Shown here piece after piece: positions 1-7,642 of a DNA stretch of 43,731 nt. A program made the translations under genes and the position numbers. Position 1 is the stretch's first letter; each line of letters opens with the position of its first letter. Origin of the DNA: Setomelanomma holmii (Eukaryota; Ascomycota; Dothideomycetes; Pleosporales; Phaeosphaeriaceae); assembly GCA_010015745.1 (NCBI GenBank), contig ML978333.1:1-43731 (forward strand), given 5' to 3'. Under the pieces are notes generated by a model. The model searched no databases and was not told the origin of the DNA. It was given only the letters and a program-made list of their open reading frames with translations.

Positions 1-127
1 CATCTCACGTGACTCTGTTAGTCACCTGCTTACTCATCTGGTTGTGTATATAATCGCTCGCAGTAGCTCTCTCAATACAACAACCTTCTGCCTCATTCAT
101 ACCTGCCCTGTGCTCCCACATCCAACA
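1..127 (+). repeat. Copia-type LTR, 3' portion (cut by window start)
   Basis: The first 127 bases match 42009-42135 almost base for base (three differences seen), and 42009-42135 is the 3' part of a 169-bp LTR. The end ...CCAACA has the expected terminal CA. A TATA-like TGTATATAAT lies near base 45-54, followed by a CA-rich stretch like a fungal transcription start. No primer-binding site follows, so this is a solo LTR or the 3' LTR of an element outside the window. Its last base is also the first base of the ATG of the following HET-fragment ORF. Confidence 0.85.
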
Positions 128-633
128 TGTGGCAACCTCAGGGTTTCCAAAAGTGGCTACAAGAGCTCAGGGACTTCTCACATACAGATGGTACGTCTCG
201 AGACCATGGTCATATGAAAGCCATCTGGCGCACTGCAGTGGCAGATCAGGAGATCAGACAAGGGAACCAAAAGCCTAGGATGTCAGAACGCGTACTAGAA
301 AAAGTACACAGTCTGCTGGGAAGTCTTGATTTGAGCACTGCCGATCCACAATCGTTCCTTTCACTAGGGATAGGGGATTATCTGTACCAACTACAGGATC
401 TTGAATATGGGAGATGTCCCTTTTCCATGTCGACAGGCCACTTTGGAATCGGTCCTTCTCAGATGACAACAGGGGATTTCCTCTATGTACTTATCGGGGC
501 GGACGTTCCGTATATACTTCGTAGTAGTACGGACGGCAGACTGGAGCTTATTGGAGAGGCTTATGCGCATGGACTAATGGATGGGGAAGCTTTCAAAGAG
601 GATTTGCTAGCCGACTTGATCACTTTGTATTGA
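127..633 (+). CDS. HET-type protein, C-terminal fragment, starting at an LTR edge
   Basis: This intact 168-codon ORF carries only the C-terminal module of fungal heterokaryon-incompatibility (HET) proteins. The recognisable block is FGIGPSQMTTGDFLYVLIGA, then VPYILR, then a GEAYAHGLMDGEAF ending; it matches the usual pattern of a glycine-rich 'GIGP...GD...L.GA.VP..LR...GE.Y.HG.MDGEA'. The N-terminal HET domain (YEALSYVWG type) is absent because an LTR occupies the upstream sequence. The ATG overlaps the last LTR base, so any transcript would start in the LTR or beyond the window. HET proteins act in non-self recognition and cell death, but this fragment lacks the signalling domain. It may be a relic or an LTR-driven truncated product. 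The family call is fairly sure; expression is unknown. Confidence 0.6.
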   Translation: MWQPQGFQKWLQELRDFSHTDGTSRDHGHMKAIWRTAVADQEIRQGNQKPRMSERVLEKVHSLLGSLDLSTADPQSFLSLGIGDYLYQLQDLEYGRCPFSMSTGHFGIGPSQMTTGDFLYVLIGADVPYILRSSTDGRLELIGEAYAHGLMDGEAFKEDLLADLITLY

Positions 634-884
634 AAACATCTAATGAATGAGCACGTGGACAAACTGTAGACACAGCCCCCTCGAGGCTGTCGAGATTGCA
701 AAGTCTTCACATTTCCTTGGATTGAGCACTATCGCTTTGCTTGGAGAACATCATTTCCTTTTCTGAATAGCTGTTTCGTGTCGTTCAGCTCACAAGCTTC
801 TTTCTCATTGCGCGTATCCATCAGTCCCAACGCGAAGAGCTCTCGAAATCTCCAAATCGGATGTTTAAAATGCGGACGCTGTGC
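634..884. other. Intergenic, no feature seen
   Basis: Between the HET fragment and the APH relic I see no conserved ORF, RNA gene or repeat. Confidence 0.5.
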
Positions 885-1610
885 TCATACTCCAGCTGCA
901 AAAGGCCAGGAGCGGTCACGATCAATCTGTTGAGTCGACGACAATTCCCAATCAATAGTACCAACAATGTCATCTCTAGAAGCGAGGACATTCAAGCTGC
1001 TCAAGTCCCCATGAGTGAACACCGGAGCGGACTGGAGTTTGTCTTGCTGTGAAATGAGCTCACTAATATCCGGTTCATGCATCGGATGTGCTTCCACACC
1101 ACCTCTCAGGTGCCTGTGAAAGTCCTGAACCGTCCTGAAGGGCCCAAAATAATTCGATGTACCAGGCAACCGGGGTTCATTTAAGGGGCCGCCCTCTACA
1201 TGAGCGACGCCGATACCTATCGGAGGTATTATGCGGCGCATCTCCCCAACCATGTCCTTGAGCTGGTCCAGGATCTTTACCCTACTTTCCTCTGAACGCT
1301 TCAACCACCCTAATCCGACTGGATCTCTGTGTATTCCCTCCATCATAATATATGCTCGGTTCGAATTCGCGAAAGCGCAGTATACGCGAGGGACTGGAAC
1401 CGACGTGTGCTTCGCGACGAATGGAATAGACGAAGCCTCACTGAGGCTAACGCTGGAGCCGTACTTGACGCATATCTTCTTCGAAAGAAACAGTACCGTG
1501 CCATTGCGTTTTCGGAAGCGCTTCAGGAGCTTAATGGCGAGGAGTGTCAGGTGACGTCGGAACGCAGTAGCATTGATCTGCTCCGACTGCGCCGTGTAGA
1601 CGGAGCTCTC
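885..1610 (-). pseudogene. APH/choline-kinase-like phosphotransferase relic
   Basis: One minus-strand frame is open across this span. It reads as the central part of a fungal aminoglycoside-phosphotransferase-like (APH) protein: a VPVPRVYCAF segment, then AYIMMEG, then SNYFGPFRTVQDFHRHL, then the catalytic loop VFTHGDLSSLNVL and the metal-binding IDWE. The frame has no ATG upstream of the conserved block (the first Met is in the middle of the N-lobe) and a TAA just before it. After IDWE the usual 60-80 residue tail, with its W..YWEY-like motif, is missing, and the frame ends 18 codons later. A short intron could explain the 5' end, but the 3' end looks truncated. Members of the family phosphorylate small hydroxylated substrates, and the substrate cannot be inferred. 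Relic status is likely but not proven. Confidence 0.6.
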
Positions 1611-1993
1611 TTATTCGGAGGCTACTGTGTAGCACATATTACATTGTAGACTGAAAAGCTGGAGACAGAGGAAATGGCACCTGGTGCGGCAGAGGAAATC
1701 GTAGGAAGTAAATTTAGTGTATCTTTCGATTCTGTCATCGTGTGGCGAGGTTCGGAAGCCTGGTGAAATTGCAGCGCACGGTCCTTACGGTACCGGCCTG
1801 GATTTACTTTCTGCCGCTATTGAACTGTTAACCTAAATCTCGATCAGTTGACATGCATCTGATATAGCATCTACATGATTTCGGGAGGGACATTAATAGT
1901 GGAGGAGGAATAACGGAAATGGAACAACCCTAATTCCGAGCCTCCCATTATGCCCACAGTATTTTGTCTAACTTAAGTGACTTGTTCAATTAA
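1611..1993. other. Intergenic, no feature seen
   Basis: No conserved coding frame or RNA gene was recognised between the APH relic and the chromodomain gene. Confidence 0.5.
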
Positions 1994-3530
1994 CTACACA
2001 GGTTTGTTATCATCAGGATGATCGTCCGTATCGCTGTCCTCCTCCCAACACTGTATCCATCTCTCTAGCCTTTTCGGAGGCCCTGGACGGGTAGGGTTGA
2101 GCAGATGAAAATCACGGAGCTTGTACGGGCTATTCTTGAAGTTAGAAGCATCGTACCATGTTGGATCGTCCTTATATCCAAGCCATTTGACACGGTACTG
2201 TAGCTTTTTGCGACTGCTACGAGCATTGAGGATCCTCTCTACCTCATATTCGTCGTCTTTGTCAGCAGCGCCGCGATTGAGCTTCAACTTATGCTTGCGC
2301 GAGCGAGAATGGCGGACATTTGACATTGGCCGCTTGTCGCTTTCAAGATGGCGGACGTGATCTTCGGTGCTGTCATCGCTGCTGTCATCGCTGTAGAACT
2401 TTTTTCGCTCGTTACCGCTGCACGGTGGTGCTGAAAGAGGTCTTAAGGCCGAAGGACAGTTGGAGAACGGGTTGCCACCGGCGGGTGAACGCTTTCGTTG
2501 CTTCATTGAGCACGCATTTTGCTTAGAGGACTGCTTCGACGTCGTGCTTGATGATCGAGTGTGCGGTTTGGTTGACGGGTAGCGTTTCCGCTTGCGTGCC
2601 AGCGGCGCAGTCTGATTACCGTGGTCATTATTGTCACCGTCGTCTGTATCGCTGCAGCCGCTCGTGTCTTCGATCATATGGAGTCTGCCTTGCGATGACT
2701 GTTCGATATTCACCTTCGACGAGCTGATTGGCGGCTCTGAAGGAAATTTGCGGCTCGTGGGCCCACTCAGTTGAGTCTTCACTTCGTCAACCGCATCGGA
2801 GTTGATAACATCCTCCATATCTGTAGGGCACGCCCGCCCACAACACACGGGGGTCAAGATGCTCAAAACTTCAAGCCGGTCGCCTGTCTGTGTGCCTGCA
2901 TCATGTTCGAGCGAGTTGCCCTTGTCGGTATCTGATCTGGGCTGGCAGTCTTCCGTGACAACCGTATTCTCTACGCAATGTCAGAAATGGTGTGCAAGAG
3001 CCACTATTACAGTCGTACTTGGGCGCTTACCTAGACAGATGTTTTTAGAAGGAGCTAGCGGGTTTGAGCTCTCGTCTTTTGTGCCATCTCGAAATGATCG
3101 CTCAAACTCCTCGCCTTCCCTTTCGTTCTGGGGGGCAAAATCATCGTAAATGCCAGCATCACCGTCTCCTCCACGTCCACTGCTGATCTCACTCTTGCCT
3201 CCTCCAACTTTGTTTGTGTTAATGGAATATGTGGCTTCGTTAGCTGTAGGGATGCATACCTAATCATGTCATATCAATGATTTCGACTCTACTCGAAGCA
3301 GGTACATGATCCTCTTGATTCTCCAGTTCAGTGTCAGATTTTAGGCTGCCTTTGCTCGACGGGGCCGTTGACAGTTTACGACGAGAGGTTTGCTTAGGCT
3401 TTGGAGGCCCACTGTACTGTATGATTTGGAGGGGATCTTGTGTAGGAGGTACGGCAGAAGTATCAAAGAATAATGCCATCGCTGCTGTCGTGGCTCGAAG
3501 GCGTGCTGGTGCTGCGAGGAAAGAGGACAT
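1994..3530 (-). CDS. Chromodomain protein
   Basis: I read three exons: 3293-3530, 3031-3243 and 1994-2970, for about 475 aa. The second intron (2971-3030, GTAAGC...GCGTAG) is clear and keeps the frame. The first (3244-3292, GTAGAG...CTACAG) is my best fit, because the exon-1 frame otherwise meets TGA at once. The N-terminus and centre are low-complexity, Ser/Asp and Arg/Lys rich, and probably disordered with nuclear-localisation patches (LARKRKRYP). The C-terminus is a chromodomain: EYEVERILNARSSRKKLQYR, then VKWLGY and TWYDASNFKNSPYKLRDFH, with the PGPPKRLERW tail common in fungal members. Chromodomains bind methylated histone tails, so a chromatin role is likely but the exact partner is unknown. 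Some such genes derive from retroelement integrases, but no integrase is seen here. Confidence 0.7.
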
Positions 3531-5116
3531 GCAGAGGTTTAAATAGACAAAGATACCACGCCTGAGGTCTCCCTTATGATGTAAAGCATTTCGGAGAGCC
3601 CTCTCGAATGACCTTTCGCGCCCATCAGGCAGCAGTCCGCACGAGACCGTGCTCGAAACCGCGCACCCTTGCCAGCAACATATCAGACTAGAGTCGAATC
3701 AGCTTCGCGCCTCGTACACAAGTGTCTCATGCGGCAGCGACGTGTTGGTGGCGATGCAGCCTTTGCATGAAGCCCCTTTGCCGCCAGACAAAGCCGTAAG
3801 CAGTTATCCAACCAATGCTCGCTCTGGGGTGGAGAAACGAAAACACTAACTCCCTGGAGCCATGCCATGCCTTACGATGCGCCTGGTTCTTTGCGTCAGA
3901 GCCAGCTCAACAATCACACGAGCCTGCACCTGCCCTTTCCGCCTTATCCACGCCTCGTACGCTGATCAGGGTGCCTCTAGCAATGGCTCTCCACCCGTCA
4001 GCAACTCCGAGATCCAGACTTAGGCTCGATCTTCGTACAGGCTTCAAATTTCAAGCTTCTGCTGGCATGGGCCGAATTGTGCAGGTACATTCGAGCCCAA
4101 TCGAGCTCCGGCTGTGTTGAGAGACTGCTCTAGCCCTTCACTCCGCTTTATCTGTGACGCCGGAACACAGTCTGCTTTCATGCAGACAGCCATGCGCACT
4201 CAAGATCAACCAGTTGGTGTCAATTGTAGAGTGGCGAGTACATGCCAGTAACGTCGACATGACTGAACAGCGGGTCGTGGCCTAGCTGAGCCTGGCTCAT
4301 GTGGCTCTTTAGTGAAACCGGGCTTGCAGCTAGATCATTTCAGGCCAGTCGTCCTCCCGGGGCTTGCAGTTGCATAACATTGTTGAGGGTCCAGCCGGAA
4401 ATGGACGGGGCTGACCCCATCCCGCTGAGACGCTATCGAGGCGTGCAAGGCGCTTCCGCCGCCGTCCCGTGTGATTGATGACGTGGCAGGTCGGCGATCT
4501 CCAAGACCAGCAGGCGTATGAGTCGAATTCTTCTGAAAGGAGGAACCGAAGGTATTCGTTCATTGGCGATATCGAGGCATAGGGTGGTGGTGGTAGATGC
4601 CATCAACACTGCTCAATCAAAGGGAAGGCGAGGGAGCCAGAGCGGCCGAAATCCGGAAGGGAACGATCTGCTCACGGAGCATCGGATGGAAGACAGGAAA
4701 TGCCTCAGACACGGCGCAGCGCCCTCATTGTCGGTCAATCAAAACGGGAGGCAGCGGAGACATCAGGGCAGTGCAGCGCCTGCATAATTTGCCTAGGAGT
4801 GAGAAAATGCCTCATGAGTGTGTCCGAGCGACCAATTAGGTGGCAGGGGCCTTTTGAGAGTAAAGAGACGATGGAGGGATGAGGGTAGGACGGCGAGGGC
4901 GGCGTGGTTTTATGTGATGGGGTCAGCGCACGGGCCAAATAAAAGCAGCGAGACGCCAATCGAGCCTCCATTTCCTGCTTTGGAAGCCTCCATTACCGGA
5001 TGCAGTTCCACTCTCACACATATACCTATAAATATATATATATATATTTCTGACGCATTGTGGTGGCACCGATTGTTCGACTTTTGAGGAAACTCAACAC
5101 CAAAAAAGTATCGTGA
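3531..5116. other. Long intergenic stretch with AT microsatellite
   Basis: About 1.6 kb without a convincing gene. Several open frames of 60-100 codons overlap on both strands, but none shows a recognisable domain or codon pattern. A short TATA-type microsatellite (alternating TA) lies at about 5028-5048, upstream of the membrane-protein relic, and could serve as a core promoter. Confidence 0.45.
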
Positions 5117-5719
5117 GATGGCTCCTCCAGCAACGCCAAAAGCCTCACGCAGACGTCGACTCTTTCCAGCACAACAACACCTGTCTCCATGACAAGCACA
5201 TACCTGACAGCCTTGCCATTGGACTCCGTGCGAGACAGTGTACGCGTCCCGCTCAGCTCGGCAGTCATCGCAGGGATATCCACCACCGCTGCTCTACTAG
5301 GGACAATAGTTCTCGTTTGTCTCGTTTAGCTAATGATATGCAGACGATGCGCAAAACGAAGTGAGAACGGCCATATCGCAACGGAACCAAGCGAAGCAAA
5401 TGGAGCAGATGACGACAAAAAGTTGGGGGCCGAATGTGAACAAACAGCTCAGGAATTACCCGGCGACGAGCCGCAAGACGGATCACATGAATTCGTCAAC
5501 AACCGACTTTCGGAGCTTGATACAATTCGTCCTCTTTCGGAGCTTGAGTCACTGGACACAAGTCAAACGCATTGGCCTGCTACACTTGTAAGCCCAGGGC
5601 ACCTTGCATGGTCACGTGGATCATCCACCAGCCAATCAGCCCACCACTTCATGTATATAAGCTTAGGCTACGGACATCTCAGTCCACAACACTTAACACA
5701 ACACTTAACACAACACTGA
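5117..5719 (+). pseudogene. Single-pass membrane protein ORF interrupted by an in-frame TAG
   Basis: One frame is open from 5117 to 5719 except for a single TAG at 5327-5329. Before the TAG it reads Ser/Thr-rich sequence (from about 5117), an ATG at 5189, then a hydrophobic helix (SSAVIAGISTTAALLGTIVL) at about 5258-5325. Directly after the stop it continues as LMICRRCAKRSENGH and a long acidic, polar tail. A membrane helix followed by basic residues and a cytosolic tail is the expected order for a type I protein, so the TAG splits a formerly continuous gene. It could be a nonsense mutation (TGG or CAG to TAG) or a leaky stop (TAG CTA context). No ATG begins the upstream Ser/Thr part, so a first exon may be missing. 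The function is unknown; wall-sensor-like proteins have this layout. Confidence 0.45.
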
Positions 5720-5721
5720 AC
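5651..5721 (+). promoter_or_regulatory. TATA box and 12-bp tandem-repeat leader
   Basis: ATGTATATAAGC at 5651-5662 is followed about 25 bp later by three tandem copies of a 12-bp unit, ACAACACTTAAC (5686-5721, third copy with two changes), then more CA-rich sequence up to an ATG at 5801. A TATA box plus CA-rich, G-poor leader is typical of well-expressed fungal genes. Confidence 0.45.
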
Positions 5722-5800
5722 ACAACAACTACACCACACAATACACCCTTACCTCCACTATATCTCCTACTCCCAACTGCTTACAACACTTGCATCACCA

Positions 5801-5962
5801 ATGGTGTCACCGACCATACCAGAAGTGATTGAGATCGGAAGTGGAAAGCCATCTCCTTATCATGAGCTAGATGCGCCAGCACATATGATAACAGACACAG
5901 CAAACGACGATAGCGCCGCCATGGGAGGGATCGGACAGGGCCACAAAAAGATCAGCAAATAG
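5801..5962 (+). CDS. Small hypothetical protein (53 aa)
   Basis: A short ORF that starts at the first ATG after a TATA box and CA-rich leader. The product is acidic to neutral, without signal peptide or membrane helix (starts MVSPTIPEVIEIGSGKPSPY, ends GGIGQGHKKISK). I recognise no family. The support is contextual: promoter, leader and clean ATG placement (CACCAATGG, a good start context). It may be a real small gene, a first exon, or a chance ORF in a decaying region. The following 250 bp show no obvious continuation. Confidence 0.35.
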   Translation: MVSPTIPEVIEIGSGKPSPYHELDAPAHMITDTANDDSAAMGGIGQGHKKISK

Positions 5963-6187
5963 TGATATAGTAAATGCTTAGAACATATGGCACACCATGT
6001 CAAGGAGTGTCGGTCACCTTCCAATATCCTATCACTCTAAGCCGCACAACAAGAGTCTGTGCATATTACACATTGGCACGTGGCACGAAGCGCAGGTCCT
6101 GACCTGCTTGTCTCTGTGCCAGTGGATGTTTTATGCAAGGATTCTCGCCACGTGTTGAACGTAGCACGAGCTTCTTAGCGCCTATCT

Positions 6188-6494
6188 CACCTAATTCCAC
6201 TGCCTGCATCTACATGGCCAACATCTTCCGGCACATCGACATCTGCAGCTCCTGCCCTTCCTGCGCACGGAAGGACCCCCTCTAGGTCGGCACATTGGAT
6301 CAGCACTTTTTGGTATCGTTGTATTTGTGCTTTTATGCACAGTTGCTGTCATTCTGCGCTTTTGCCAAAATTATCAGAGCTTGCGTGCTAGGCGGCTTCG
6401 GTTAACACGACAAGCCAGCTCAGCCAAGCGAAAAGAAGACGAGCGTAGACGCCCCACGTCACAGCTCGGCTCGCTTGAGAGCGAAGAGAACTGA
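6188..6494 (+). pseudogene. Second single-pass membrane protein relic (frameshifted)
   Basis: A Ser/Thr/Pro-rich stretch (STWPTSSGTSTSAAPALPAH) in one frame runs into a C-run at about 6276-6280. The neighbouring frame then gives a membrane helix (IGSALFGIVVFVLLCTVAVI, about 6294-6353) and a strongly basic tail with LRARRLRLTR and a TGA at 6492-6494. The order extracellular Ser/Thr stalk, helix, basic cytosolic tail is coherent only if the two frames were once joined, so a small indel in the C-run is the likely break. A short intron is an alternative, but no good GT-AG pair stands out. It resembles its neighbours at 5.1-5.7 and 6.6-7.3 kb in design, not in sequence. Confidence 0.4.
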
Positions 6495-6597
6495 TAGCGA
6501 TGAGCTGGAAGAGAAGCTGCCATGATGTACCGATGCGGTGGATGAGCGTGGCATCTTGGGATGTACCAGCGCATGAGTACCACTTTCGGCCAGCAAC

Positions 6598-7329
6598 ATG
6601 TTGCGCGCCCAGGGTCACTGGGACTCCTCCCTCCTCAAAGCGGTTTTTTCTCGCATCTTGTCCTCCTCTCTAACAATTCCGGCAGTCTTCAGGTCCATCG
6701 ATCCATTGATAGTCAACAACATGCACGCCCACCGTCGTTTTCTGTCCCCGGAAAATGATTACTCTCTGCGCATCGACACCCCGACTCAGACCCTTCATGC
6801 CGTGCAGTCGTCCCCAGAACCTACCGAAGCGTCATCTGAAAGCAATATCATTTTCACCATACCCCTCACTGTCGCCAGGTTTGAAGCGCCGTCGACGAGC
6901 ACTTCGATGGCTTCTGCGGCCTTTTGGAGCCATGTGAATACAGTATCTTTTGAGATCTTGTCAACGGACAGGACTGCTCAGTCAGCAGTGACTATAACCG
7001 ACACCGAAGTGGTGACCGTTACGGAGTTGCCAACTCCAGACCCCAGCCTCATCTCAACAGCTCGGCCTGCCACTCCAGTTCCTTTACCAGTCTCTCCAAT
7101 GCTTTCTCACAATCCTTCACTTGTCGCTTCGACATCGCAACATGTCTCATCTCCCTCTAGCTCTCCGTATCCATCCGCCTCGTATAGCCTCGGCCCTGCA
7201 TCTATAGCTGGTATTGTGCTCGGTACTATCTTTGCTGGTCTGTCTCTGGCGCTTGCGGTACTTTATTGCTCGTACGTGAGAGTGAGGAGGAAGAAGAGAG
7301 GGCATGTGGATCGGGGCCTTGGTGCTTGA
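6598..7329 (+). CDS. Ser/Thr-rich single-pass membrane protein
   Basis: An intact 243-codon ORF. Residues about 60-195 are rich in Ser, Thr, Pro and Val, with a run such as TVTELPTPDPSLISTARPAT, suggesting an O-glycosylated stalk. At about residues 198-226 comes a membrane helix (ASIAGIVLGTIFAGLSLALA), followed by a basic stop-transfer RVRRKKRGH and a very short tail. There is no clear cleavable signal peptide at the first ATG; residues 11-33 are moderately hydrophobic, and a second in-frame ATG sits at 6721. Fungal proteins of this layout include wall-stress sensors and many orphans; no Cys-rich WSC domain is present. A specific role cannot be assigned. It is the only uninterrupted member of three similar ORFs in a row. 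Confidence 0.55.
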   Translation: MLRAQGHWDSSLLKAVFSRILSSSLTIPAVFRSIDPLIVNNMHAHRRFLSPENDYSLRIDTPTQTLHAVQSSPEPTEASSESNIIFTIPLTVARFEAPSTSTSMASAAFWSHVNTVSFEILSTDRTAQSAVTITDTEVVTVTELPTPDPSLISTARPATPVPLPVSPMLSHNPSLVASTSQHVSSPSSSPYPSASYSLGPASIAGIVLGTIFAGLSLALAVLYCSYVRVRRKKRGHVDRGLGA

Positions 7330-7642
7330 AATGAGCATGGACAGGTATCACTAGGGAAACTTGTAATGCACTTCATGCCACTCCGACGCCTAAACGCTGA
7401 TTGCTTGAGCGTTCAAGGCCAGGAAGGTGCTGCAATATCTCTTGAGATGTGAGGCGAGGTGCGTAGTGACGCTGCGCATTGGAAGCGGGGGAACAGGACT
7501 TTGGGCACATCGAATAGTATATATGGCCTAACTAGGCGCAGAGTATTACTCAACAAACCACCTCAAAGAACACATAACCTTCATTTCCTCACCCACCACA
7601 CACTTCATCGCCCACCTTCAAGCCTCCACTCTCTTTCTTCAC
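7330..7642. other. Intergenic with TATA and CA-rich stretch on the plus strand
   Basis: A TAGTATATATGG element near 7515-7526 is followed by a CA-rich, G-poor stretch at 7555-7640, like a fungal core promoter and leader. It points rightward into the 3' end of the minus-strand listerin gene, where no plausible plus-strand gene is seen. It could be chance or an antisense promoter. Confidence 0.35.

Noticed and set aside
3649..4787. Several overlapping ORFs of 60-100 codons
   Set aside because: No conserved motif, promoter or splice pattern; consistent with chance frames in GC-moderate DNA.
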